DNA from: Anaerolineaceae bacterium
Lineage (GTDB): Bacteria > Chloroflexota > Anaerolineae > Aggregatilineales > Phototrophicaceae
Reading direction: 5' to 3'
DNA: 64,000 nt
Assembly (NCBI GenBank): GCA_026708325.1
Contig: JAPOVC010000018.1
Span: 1-64,000, forward strand
The first letter of the stretch is position 1. Each line of letters begins with the position of its first letter. A program made the translations under genes and the position numbers. Below the pieces are notes generated by a model that saw only the letters and a list, made by a program, of their open reading frames with translations, had not been told where the DNA came from and ran no database searches. Of this stretch, positions 26,325-33,824 are shown in pieces.

Positions 26325-26745
26325 GAGCCGCACCGTCCTCACCCTGGAATTCGACGCGTACAAGCACTTCCTCCTGCCGTGGCAACAAGGCCATGATCTT
26401 CAGGATCTTGTCCAGCAACTGGTTCAACGCCGTGGCCCGCTGCCCCAGCGGCGCGTCGTCGATGACCTCCTGCAGCGAACCGGCGAGCTGGCGCGCGTCC
26501 TCCAGCAAGTCGACCAGCACCAGACGCTCAAGTTGCTGCTGCGGATCGCCGGGTGGGGCCGGCGCAGGCCAGTTCGCGTCTTGCTGCGCCGCCGCTCCGC
26601 TCCTGTACCCCTGCCTTTCCTGTCGCGCCCAGCGCCGCAGGGTGGATACCGAAATCCCCGTCGCCGCGCTGGCCTCGCGGTAGTTGCCCTCCTGCGCCGC
26701 CAGACAGGCCAGGGCCGCGCGGCGGGTTTCCGCGTCATAAGGCAT
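26284..26745 (-). CDS. Small terminase-like helix-turn-helix protein
   Basis: 153 residues. The N-terminus holds a helix-turn-helix: RRAALACLAAQEGNYREASAATGISVSTLRRWARQ (about residues 8-42). A Gln/Ala/Pro linker follows, then a helical oligomerisation-like region (LERLVLVDLLEDARQLAGSLQEVI, RATALNQLLDKILKIMALL). HTH plus coiled helices directly before TerL is the layout of phage small terminases. Sequence likeness to a named TerS family cannot be judged by eye. The ATG at 26745 follows GGGGGC. Confidence 0.65.
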   Translation of the reverse strand: MPYDAETRRAALACLAAQEGNYREASAATGISVSTLRRWARQERQGYRSGAAAQQDANWPAPAPPGDPQQQLERLVLVDLLEDARQLAGSLQEVIDDAPLGQRATALNQLLDKILKIMALLPRQEEVLVRVEFQGEDGAAHEAPPWAGADSGQ

Positions 26746-26957
26746 GTTGCCCCCGCGTTATTCCAGACTGTTGCAATGGGTCCCGGACGGGACCTGCATC
26801 GACCGGTAAAACCGGGAGGGGCGTTCGTGCCCGCTCCCGGTACGCTGACCGGCAGGCTCACCATCCGGCTGAAGGCGGTTCGGCAGTGGCTGTCGCGTGG
26901 GCTTGGCCGACCGCGCTGCGCGGTTCAGTGTCGGGTGTGGGCGCCGCCTGCGCGCCT

Positions 26958-27179
26958 TCAGCGATCGTGCTGCAGGTCGAGCAGCGCAATGCTGCGTGGC
27001 TTGTTCAGCTCGCGCGAGATGCGACCGGCGGCGCAGAGCCTGTCGAGGTAGCGCACGACGGTCGTCGTGCTCATGTAACAGGCCCTCGCGATTTCACGCA
27101 GGGTAGGGGAGAAACCGTGTTCGGCGATGAAGCGCTGGATGAAGTTGTAGACGTCGTTGCTGGTGTCGATGTCGGACAT
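26958..27179 (-). CDS. LexA-like DNA-binding domain protein without peptidase domain
   Basis: 73 residues from the ATG at 27179, eight bases after AAGGAG. The whole protein is a winged helix resembling the N-terminal domain of LexA encoded at 45715-46353: VYNFIQRFIAEHGFSPTLREIARACYMSTTTVVRYLDRLCAAGRISR against ILRYMDQYMGEHGYPPTIREIGAATHINSTSVVNYNLNKLVQAGYLER. It lacks the S24 peptidase half and so cannot undergo RecA-stimulated self-cleavage. A perfect-arm LexA box lies upstream. Its position before the terminase genes, on the same strand, suggests a repressor or modulator of the phage-derived genes that recognises the same or a related operator (inference). Confidence 0.75.
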   Translation of the reverse strand: MSDIDTSNDVYNFIQRFIAEHGFSPTLREIARACYMSTTTVVRYLDRLCAAGRISRELNKPRSIALLDLQHDR

Positions 27180-27221
27180 TCCCTGTGCCTTCTCCTTCGA
27201 ACTGTGGAGGGATACTAGCAC

Positions 27222-27239
27222 AGTATAGAACATTTGTTC
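27222..27239 (-). promoter_or_regulatory. LexA-type operator and -10 element before the LexA-like small gene
   Basis: GAACATTTGTTC at 27228-27239 has both arms perfect (GAACA/TGTTC). On the minus strand it directly abuts a TATACT -10 hexamer (27227-27222). A -35 is not obvious. A bound repressor here would block the promoter 48 bp before the start codon. Confidence 0.75.
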
Positions 27240-27295
27240 GTAACACGTGTACCTCTCCGCGGCGGCGATTGCTGCGGGATACGGCAAGGAGTCGC

Positions 27296-28609
27296 CTAAG
27301 GGGTGGCAGGAACCTGACGTCGCGATTGCCACCACTGCCAGATTGCCAGCAGGGCGCTGGCCGAAAAGAGAAAGAGCAGGGGGTCGGTGGGCGCGCGATA
27401 GCGCGTGGACGGGTGGTAGATGACGTAAACCAGGGTCTGGGACAGCTGTACCAGCCACAGCAGCGAGACCTCGCGCCAGCGCGACCTGGTGATCGCCAGG
27501 CCGGCCAGCGCCAGCAGCAGCAGCCCCCCCCAGTACAGGCGATGCACCTGTCGACCGATCTGGTCAAAGAGCGGCGAGGAGTAGGCGTTGACAGGGTCCC
27601 CCTCGGGCAGGGCGTCGCCAACCGGGTTGCGGCGCGGGGTGACGTCGATGCTCCACTGGGTCTGGAATTTCACCCACAGCAGTTCAGGGATCAGGGCAGG
27701 ATTTGCGCCCAGCCAGTCGAGCGCCAGCGCCGCCAGCGCCGCATCGCGTTCGCGCGCGTTCAGACGCCCGTCGGGCGCCGGGATCCAGATCCACTGCACG
27801 TCGAAGCCCGCGCGCAGGGTGGGCAGGGTCTCCGCGTTGTTGCCCTGCCACAGGTTGGCGCCGGAGGTCGTGGACATGGGCACGAAGGCGTCGAAAAGTT
27901 GCTGGTTGCGCAGGGCCCAGGGCAACAACAACAGCAGGGCCACCAGCCCCACCGGCGCCAGTCGTCGCAGCGTCTGGCGCAGGTCAAGCCGCAGCAGAAA
28001 CCACAGGGCCAGCAGCGGCGCCAATGGCAACAGGGCCGGTCGCGTCAGCAGGGCCAGCCCCAGCGCAACGCCGCCCGCAAGCGAAAGGCGCAGGATGGCG
28101 CGCGCCGACGACTCCCTGCGGCGCAGTTCGATCATCAGCAGCAGGAAGGCGTGCAGCAGGCAGATGTACAGGGAGGTGTCGATCAGCGTCAGGCTCTGGA
28201 ACACGAGATAGGGATAGAAGGCGAAGCCCAGCGCCGCCAGCAGCCCGGCCCTCTCCCCCTGGGGGAACAGGCGCCGACCGATGGCCGCCAGCAGCAGCAG
28301 GGAAACGCCATCCAGCAGGCTGTGAAACAGACCCAGTTGAAGATGGCCGCGCCCTGCCAGCGCGTAGAGGCCGGCCAGCGCCACGCTGTACAGTGGCGGC
28401 AGTTTGGCGTCGGGAATCCCTGCCTGCTGGCCGTAGATGCCGGTCGCCAGCAAATTGCGGGCGTAACTGTCGTAGGCTGACGATCCCTGGATGACGCCCG
28501 TGCGCTCGAAGGCGAAGACCCCCGGCAGGGCCAGCAACACACCCATGCGCAGCGCGATCGCCAGCAGCAGGATGATCGTCAGCGGATGACGGCGAATGTG
28601 ACCTGGCAT
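27296..28609 (-). CDS. GT39/ArnT-like membrane glycosyltransferase
   Basis: 437 residues with roughly ten hydrophobic helices. An acidic/aromatic loop after the first helix (GSSAYDSYARNLLATGIYG) carries the Asp typical of GT-C enzymes that use polyprenyl-phosphate sugars. RALLPLAPLLAL and the C-terminal YVIYHPSTRYRAPTDPLLFLF, with its loop RYR-PT, also fit the dolichyl-phosphate-mannose mannosyltransferase superfamily. It probably moves sugars onto extracytoplasmic acceptors. The methyltransferase gene upstream ends 5 bp before its start, so the two form an operon. Confidence 0.8.
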   Translation of the reverse strand: MPGHIRRHPLTIILLLAIALRMGVLLALPGVFAFERTGVIQGSSAYDSYARNLLATGIYGQQAGIPDAKLPPLYSVALAGLYALAGRGHLQLGLFHSLLDGVSLLLLAAIGRRLFPQGERAGLLAALGFAFYPYLVFQSLTLIDTSLYICLLHAFLLLMIELRRRESSARAILRLSLAGGVALGLALLTRPALLPLAPLLALWFLLRLDLRQTLRRLAPVGLVALLLLLPWALRNQQLFDAFVPMSTTSGANLWQGNNAETLPTLRAGFDVQWIWIPAPDGRLNARERDAALAALALDWLGANPALIPELLWVKFQTQWSIDVTPRRNPVGDALPEGDPVNAYSSPLFDQIGRQVHRLYWGGLLLLALAGLAITRSRWREVSLLWLVQLSQTLVYVIYHPSTRYRAPTDPLLFLFSASALLAIWQWWQSRRQVPATP

Positions 28610-28614
28610 GGCAT

Positions 28615-29547
28615 TCAGGTGCTCCCCGTCCCCTTGCGCGCCGTGACCTGAATGATATCGAAAGGGTTGACATACAGGGATAGCGTAGACAAACCGGCCA
28701 GGTCTTCTGCGACATTAAGCAGGCGGGCCATCAGCGGAAAGTACATCCCCAAACGGTTGCGAAACAGGGCCAGGGAAACGTGCTTGCCGATGTGTCTGGT
28801 CTGCAACACCGTGAAACCGGCGGAATCCAGCATCTGGCTGAGTGTGCGCTTCGAGAAGAAAGTGACGTGCTCGCCTGAGAGCTTGTAACCAACCCAGGCC
28901 CTGCCAGCCAGGCGGGCAGGAATGCTTTCCACGTTGGGTGTGGCCAGGGTGAGCACGCCGTCATCGCGCAGGAGCCGCCTGACCTGGCGAATACATCCTG
29001 CCGGGTCCGACACATGCTCAATTACATCCCACATGGTGACAAGGTCGAAGGATTGCGCCGGCAGGTTCACGTTTTCCAGTGTGCCGTGCAGCACGTCCAG
29101 CCCGAAGTGATTGCGGGCGTACTGCACGGCGAAATCGGAAGGATCCAGACCGGTGACAGACCAGCCTGCCTTCTGCGCCTCATCCAGGAAAAACCCGGTG
29201 GCGCAACCGATGTCCAGCAATCTCCCCTTGACTGCGTGGCGCTGTAGCTGCCGCAACCGTCGGCGAGCGGTGCGACGGATGTTGGCCTCGTCGGCGACGT
29301 AATCTGTGTACCCCAGGTGTCGCGAGTTCCTGCTACGGTAGTAACTTTCCCCGTATAGCGCGTTGAGTTCGCTCTGTTCCGGATGTGAACGGACACGAAC
29401 CAGACCGCATTCCTGGCAGCGCACCAGATTTTTCCTGACGAAGGGCTCATGCGTGAAGCTGCCACACAAATTGCAGGAACGGATCGAATCCCCGTCCACA
29501 ACAACTGCGGCCAGCCCCCCTGGCCTGACTGAGTGTTTCGGATTCAC
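28615..29547 (-). CDS. Class I SAM-dependent methyltransferase with N-terminal zinc-ribbon-like motif
   Basis: 310 residues. The N-terminus holds CNLCGS...LVRCQECGLVRV, a CxxC...CxxC zinc-ribbon pattern. A class I methyltransferase follows: LLDIGCATGFFLDEAQKAGW (motif I), GLDPSDFAVQYAR, FDLVTMWDVIEHVSDP and LLRDDGVLTLATPN. This architecture is common among sugar, lipid or cell-envelope methyltransferases in glycan clusters, and the next gene is a glycosyltransferase. It is divergent from rsmA with a 68-bp gap. Confidence 0.87.
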   Translation of the reverse strand: MNPKHSVRPGGLAAVVVDGDSIRSCNLCGSFTHEPFVRKNLVRCQECGLVRVRSHPEQSELNALYGESYYRSRNSRHLGYTDYVADEANIRRTARRRLRQLQRHAVKGRLLDIGCATGFFLDEAQKAGWSVTGLDPSDFAVQYARNHFGLDVLHGTLENVNLPAQSFDLVTMWDVIEHVSDPAGCIRQVRRLLRDDGVLTLATPNVESIPARLAGRAWVGYKLSGEHVTFFSKRTLSQMLDSAGFTVLQTRHIGKHVSLALFRNRLGMYFPLMARLLNVAEDLAGLSTLSLYVNPFDIIQVTARKGTGST

Positions 29548-29615
29548 TGTGGCACCGGTTGTCGTGAGAAAGGATGTTGTGTCACTGTGTTATGCTGCCC
29601 TGCGTGAGAGAAGCG

Positions 29616-30434
29616 ATGAACCCCAAAGCCCTGCTCGAACAGCACGGCATTCACCCCAGTCGCGCGCTCGGTCAGAACTTCCTGCATGACCCCGGCGCGC
29701 TGCAGAAAATCGTCGCCTGCGCCGACATTGCGCCGCAGGAGACCGTGCTGGAAATCGGCGCGGGTACCGGCACGCTCACGCAGGCCCTGCTGGGCGGCGG
29801 CGCGCCCGTCATCGCCGTCGAGACCGACGCGCGCCTGCTGCCGCTGCTGCGCGCCACCTTGCCGGACACGCCGCAACTGCGCCTGCTGCATGCCGACATC
29901 CTGACGCTGGACCTGGCGGCGTTGCTGGCGCCGCATCCCTGGGTCTGCGTCGCCAACCTGCCGTACTATATCACCGGCGCCATCCTGCGCCATTTGCTGC
30001 AATGCCGCCACAGGGCGCGATGCCTCGTGCTCACCCTGCAGCTGGAAGTCGCCCGGCGCCTCGTCGCCGGCCCCGGCGACCTGGGCCTGCTGGCGGTCAG
30101 CGTGCAGTTTTACGGCCGACCGCACATCGTGGGCCGCCTGCGCCCGGCCGTCTTCTGGCCGCGGCCGGAGGTCGACAGCGCCGTCATCCGTATCGACCTG
30201 CATCCGCAGCCCACGCTGGACGTCCCCGACGAGGCAACCTTTTTCCGCGTGCTGCGCGCCGGCTTCAGCCAGAGGCGCAAGCAACTGCGCAACGCCCTGG
30301 GCAGCGGCCTGGGGATACGCGCCGGCGCCGCCGCCGACCTGCTGGCCGCCGCGAACATCGATCCGCGCCGCCGCGCCCAGACCCTGGCGCTGGAAGAGTG
30401 GGCCGCGCTGGCCCGCGCCCTGCGCGACGCCTGA
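29616..30434 (+). CDS. rsmA: 16S rRNA dimethyladenosine transferase RsmA (KsgA)
   Basis: 272 residues from the ATG at 29616. Family features: FLHDPGALQKIV, VLEIGAGTGTLTQAL (SAM motif I), VANLPYYITGAILRHLL (the NLPYY active-site motif), FWPRPEVDSAVIRI and GFSQRRKQLRNAL. It dimethylates two adjacent adenosines near the 3' end of 16S rRNA during 30S maturation. Upstream codons of the open frame are outside the conserved start. Confidence 0.95.
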   Translation: MNPKALLEQHGIHPSRALGQNFLHDPGALQKIVACADIAPQETVLEIGAGTGTLTQALLGGGAPVIAVETDARLLPLLRATLPDTPQLRLLHADILTLDLAALLAPHPWVCVANLPYYITGAILRHLLQCRHRARCLVLTLQLEVARRLVAGPGDLGLLAVSVQFYGRPHIVGRLRPAVFWPRPEVDSAVIRIDLHPQPTLDVPDEATFFRVLRAGFSQRRKQLRNALGSGLGIRAGAAADLLAAANIDPRRRAQTLALEEWAALARALRDA

Positions 30435-30551
30435 AGGCGACTCCGATGGCCTGCCCGGCGTATACTCTCTACAGATTGCGCGCTTCCGGTGGCAGGACGG
30501 CGGGCGCGCGACCCGGTTTGTCGCCCTTGCAGTCCAGGCAGGAATAGACAG

Positions 30552-31322
30552 ATGGCGCGTACCCTTTTCGGCCTGTTCCTGACCGTCGCCGGCGCCGCGG
30601 CGCTGCTGGAAGGCGACGGCAACCTCTTTTCCCTGGCGCTGCTGGGGCTGGGCATCAAGCTGCTGAACGATGCCCGCCCGCAACGTGAGGAGCAAGGGGC
30701 CGCCAGCTCTGACAGTGCACGCAGCGCGCCAGCCACTCGCGACTCGGGTCGCAGGGGCCCGCGCCGTACCCCCGGCCACGCCGACCTCGCGCTGCGCAAC
30801 GCCGGCCACGACCCCGCCACCATGGCCCTGCGCGTCGATGACATTGGCGTCTTCGCCATTTGCCACGAACGGGAGACCCTGGTGCACCGGCTGCAACCCG
30901 TGCGCGATGACGTCGACTACATCCAGCCCTGGGTCGGGTTGCGCTTGCCCCGGGCCGCCGCGGGCACCATTGGCTTCGAAATCCGCGATATGGACGACCG
31001 GCTGCACTTCCGTCACGAGCGCAAACTGCATCTGGACGCCGGTGAAAACCTCGTCAGCCCCGCCGCCCGCATGCCCGTTCATGACGCCCTGCTCACCGAA
31101 GGCGACTGGCAACTACAGGTCTATGCCGATGGCAGGTTGCTGGCGGCGCACAACTTCTTTTGGGTGGAGGCCGAGGCCGAAGAGGGTGAAAGTCGCCTGC
31201 GGGTCCACCTGCAGGAAGACGGGGAAATGAACGACGACCTGCGCCAGGCTTTCGAGGCCAGCAACCGGGAGGAGAGTGTCAGCCTCGACGATTTGCTGGA
31301 ATTTCAGGGTCGCCAGGCCTGA
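30552..31322 (+). CDS. Membrane-anchored protein of unknown function (paralogue of next gene)
   Basis: 256 residues from the ATG at 30552. One or two short hydrophobic helices (residues 4-35) are followed by a charged linker rich in Ser/Arg. A beta-rich domain follows, with LRVDDIGVFAICHERETLVHRLQPVRDDVDYIQPWVGLRLP and TEGDWQLQVYADGRLLAAHNFFW, then an acidic helical tail ending in EESVSLDDLLEFQ. The paralogue at 31442-32218 shares the order: anchor, linker, VD.G(V/L)I, RP(Y/W)..L..P, (F)EIRD, GDW.L.V. and EE(L)..D tail. No known family recognised. Confidence 0.65.
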   Translation: MARTLFGLFLTVAGAAALLEGDGNLFSLALLGLGIKLLNDARPQREEQGAASSDSARSAPATRDSGRRGPRRTPGHADLALRNAGHDPATMALRVDDIGVFAICHERETLVHRLQPVRDDVDYIQPWVGLRLPRAAAGTIGFEIRDMDDRLHFRHERKLHLDAGENLVSPAARMPVHDALLTEGDWQLQVYADGRLLAAHNFFWVEAEAEEGESRLRVHLQEDGEMNDDLRQAFEASNREESVSLDDLLEFQGRQA

Positions 31323-31441
31323 CCTGGGCTCGCCCCGCCGCACTCTCCAGTGGGTAGTTTGCGCGTTCCTCGCCACAGTCGGTTACAGGGCCGGCGCCCT
31401 TTGGCGTATACTTCTGTCAGGCTTTTGACCAGGAGGCTTCC

Positions 31442-32218
31442 GTGCGCCTGCGGCGTCAAAATCTCCCCTGGCTCGTCGTCACCGCTGCCATGCTGGGCTT
31501 GGCCCTGCTGCCCGGCGCGGCGGGCCCCACGCTGGTCGCAGCCCTGCTGGCCTGCGGCGCGCTGGCGCTGGGCAGTTCGCTGACTCTCAGACCCGGCGCG
31601 CTGGATGCCGGCCGCCTGCGCGAGTCCCTGTCGGCCCTGCCGGGGCGAGACAGGTCTGGCCAACAGAAGCCGGAGGTCAGCGAGTCGGCGCGCGCCGCCA
31701 GCGAAAGGGCGCGCCTTTTCTCGGGCAGCGGCCTGACGCCCGACCTGACGTTGCTGGATGTCGGACTGATCGGCTCGCGCCTCGGCCCGGAGGGCATGAC
31801 CATGCGCAAAGGCCTGCGCTTTTCCGGCGACGACGACGGCCTGCGCCCCTACCTTTGCCTGCTGGTGCCGGAACATGAGGCGGAGCGCAGCGCGCGTCTG
31901 CGTTTCGAGATCCGCGATCAGCGCGGCGCGGCGCGCCTTGTCCACGAACAGGATATCTGGCTGCGCGCCGGGGTACGCGACGTCCTTTCCGAGAATCACC
32001 TGCCCCTGGCGGGCAGTCCGGATCTGCCGCGCAGCAGCGGCGACTGGGAACTGCGCGTCAGCCTGGATGCCACGCCGCTCGGCGTACTCCCCTTCACCAT
32101 GACGCCCTCGCTGCGCCAGCGGGCCGCGGAACTGGAAGGGCGCCAGGCCCGTCCCGCCGTCCCGCAGGACCCGCCCACGCTGGAAGAACTGATGGATGAG
32201 CCGCGCCGGCCGGATTGA
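31442..32218 (+). CDS. Membrane-anchored protein of unknown function (paralogue of previous gene)
   Basis: 258 residues from a GTG at 31442 with AGGAGG six bases before, a strong start. Two hydrophobic helices (about 9-45), a charged linker, then a beta-rich domain: LTLLDVGLIGSRLGPEGMTMRKGLRFSGDDDGLRPYLCLLVPE, LRFEIRDQRGAARLVHEQDIWL and SSGDWELRVSLDATPLGVLPFTM. The acidic tail ends in LEELMDEP. The shared fold with 30552-31322 and tandem placement indicate an old duplication. Probably exposed on one face of the membrane; function unknown. Confidence 0.65.
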   Translation: MRLRRQNLPWLVVTAAMLGLALLPGAAGPTLVAALLACGALALGSSLTLRPGALDAGRLRESLSALPGRDRSGQQKPEVSESARAASERARLFSGSGLTPDLTLLDVGLIGSRLGPEGMTMRKGLRFSGDDDGLRPYLCLLVPEHEAERSARLRFEIRDQRGAARLVHEQDIWLRAGVRDVLSENHLPLAGSPDLPRSSGDWELRVSLDATPLGVLPFTMTPSLRQRAAELEGRQARPAVPQDPPTLEELMDEPRRPD

Positions 32219-32244
32219 GCCATCGTCGCGGGGTGACAGGGCGA

Positions 32245-32772
32245 TCAGGGAAAATCTTGCCTGATCGGGGTGTCGGTTCCTGACGCAAGCGCGCCGCCAC
32301 TGTGGCTCTCCCCGCCGTTTTTGCGCTTTCGGCGGCCGAAACGGTTCAGATCAATCCCGTAAAAGGCCAGCACGTTGATCAGCAACAGTGAGGCGCCGGC
32401 CTCGTCCAGGTTGCCAATCAGGGGCAGGTTGTCGGGCAGTAACTCAAGGAAGCCGGCAGTCGGGTTGACCAGGTAGAGCGCAGCCAGCGCGCCGGCAAAC
32501 AGCGCCAGCAACTGCGACAGCAAATTGCGCCGACTGCTGCCCAGTGTATTTCCCCGGTAGCCTGGTTGAAAGCCGTACCAGGCCAGCACGTTGGTCAGCA
32601 AGAGCGTGGCCGTGCCTTCATCCAGGTTTCCCACGCCGGGCAGGTTGTCCGGCAACAATTCGAAGAGGCCGGCCGTCGGGTTGACCAGATGCAGCAGCGC
32701 CAGCGCGCCAAACCCCAGGGCCAGTACATGATGCAAAAGGCTCCGCCGGTCTCGTGGCTCGTCCCGCTTCAT
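32245..32772 (-). CDS. Membrane protein with two DUF1232-like repeats
   Basis: 175 residues. The same ~60-residue unit occurs twice: ALALLHLVNPTAGLFELLPDNLPGVGNLDEGTATLLLTNVLAWYG (about 20-65) and ALAALYLVNPTAGFLELLPDNLPLIGNLDEAGASLLLINVLAFYG (about 90-135). The LVNP...ELLPDNLP..GNLDE pattern is a variant of DUF1232, found in small membrane proteins of unknown role. The tail is Lys/Arg/Ser-rich. It starts 41 bp after the dehydrogenase gene and may belong to the ppk1 operon. Confidence 0.7.
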   Translation of the reverse strand: MKRDEPRDRRSLLHHVLALGFGALALLHLVNPTAGLFELLPDNLPGVGNLDEGTATLLLTNVLAWYGFQPGYRGNTLGSSRRNLLSQLLALFAGALAALYLVNPTAGFLELLPDNLPLIGNLDEAGASLLLINVLAFYGIDLNRFGRRKRKNGGESHSGGALASGTDTPIRQDFP

Positions 32773-32813
32773 GGTCGCTCAAATCCCTTGTTCATTCGGT
32801 CGGTGCGCCGCGC

Positions 32814-33824
32814 TCAGTCCACGTGGGCGCAGACCTGATCGGTGAATTCCTGCGTCGACAGCGCGTTGTCGCTGTGAATGTCGCCGGTGTGGTCGCCCTG
32901 ACGCAGCGTCTCATAGATGGCCTGCTCGACGCGGCGGGCGTCCTCCGTTCGCTGCCAGTGGTGCCGCAGCAAGAGCGCCACGCTGAGGATGCTGGCCGTC
33001 GGGTTGGCGATGCCGCGTCCGGCGATGTCCGGCGCCGTGCCGTGCACCGGCTCGGCGATGGCCACGTCCTCGCCCACGCTGATCGAGGGCGCCATGCCCA
33101 GCCCGCCGCCCCAGGCGGCCGCCATGTCCGAGAGGATGTCACCGTAGAGGTTGGGCGCCAGCACCACGTCGAAACGCATCGGTTCCTTCACCATCCAGTA
33201 GGCCGCGGTATCCACCAGCAACTCGTCGGTCTCGATGCTGGTGAAGTACTCGCTGATCTCCAGCGCCGCCTGGCGAAAGAGACCGTCGGAGCGCGGCATG
33301 ACGTTGGACTTGTGCACGATCGTTACCTTTTTACGGCCGGTGCGGCTGGCCAGTTCAAAAGCCAGGCGCGCCACGCGTTCGGATGCGCCGCGGGTGATGA
33401 CCTTCTGCGCCACGCCGGTCCGCCCGCCGTCCTCCGTAGTCTCGTTGCCGACGTAGAGGTCTTCGGTGTTCTCGCGCACGATGACCAGGTCCACGCCCGC
33501 GCGCGCGGTCGGCACCGGCAGATAGCGCGTGGGCCGCAGGTTGGCGAAGGCCTGCAATTCGCGACGCAGGCGCACCACCGGGGAGAAATAGTTCTCTACC
33601 GGCCAGGACGGTGAGTCCACCGCTCCGAAGAGCACCGCCCGACAGCGCCTGGCAAGCGCGAGCGACTCCTCCGGCAGGGGCGTTCCCTGCTCCTGAAAAC
33701 ATGACCAGCCGCCGGCCGCCGGAAGTATACGAATGTCCGGCGCCACGTGTTGCAGCACCTGAAGTGCCGCCGGAATAACCTCATGGCCGACGCCGTCGCC
33801 CTCGAATACGCAAAGTTCCGTCAT
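32814..33824 (-). CDS. Isocitrate/isopropylmalate dehydrogenase-family beta-decarboxylating dehydrogenase
   Basis: 336 residues. Family motifs: VFEGDGVGHEVIPAAL, FANLRPTRY (substrate-binding Arg), DLVIVRENTEDLYVG, RKKVTIVHKSNVM, PNLYGDILSDMAAAWGGGLGMAPS (metal-binding Asp pair) and EPVHGTAPDIAGRGIANPTASILS. The REN-TEDLYVG segment is nearer to NAD-dependent isocitrate or homoisocitrate dehydrogenases than to LeuB. The cofactor loop after EPVHGTAPDIAG appears to favour NAD, though the substrate is not fixed by eye. The ATG overlaps the ppk1 stop (ATGA), so the two are co-translated. Confidence 0.85.
   Translation of the reverse strand: MTELCVFEGDGVGHEVIPAALQVLQHVAPDIRILPAAGGWSCFQEQGTPLPEESLALARRCRAVLFGAVDSPSWPVENYFSPVVRLRRELQAFANLRPTRYLPVPTARAGVDLVIVRENTEDLYVGNETTEDGGRTGVAQKVITRGASERVARLAFELASRTGRKKVTIVHKSNVMPRSDGLFRQAALEISEYFTSIETDELLVDTAAYWMVKEPMRFDVVLAPNLYGDILSDMAAAWGGGLGMAPSISVGEDVAIAEPVHGTAPDIAGRGIANPTASILSVALLLRHHWQRTEDARRVEQAIYETLRQGDHTGDIHSDNALSTQEFTDQVCAHVD

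Noticed and set aside
24867-26396. A 509-codon plus-strand frame opposite the terminase genes
   Set aside because: Shadow of the terminase genes on the other strand; no recognisable domain, and the large terminase motifs are all on the minus strand.
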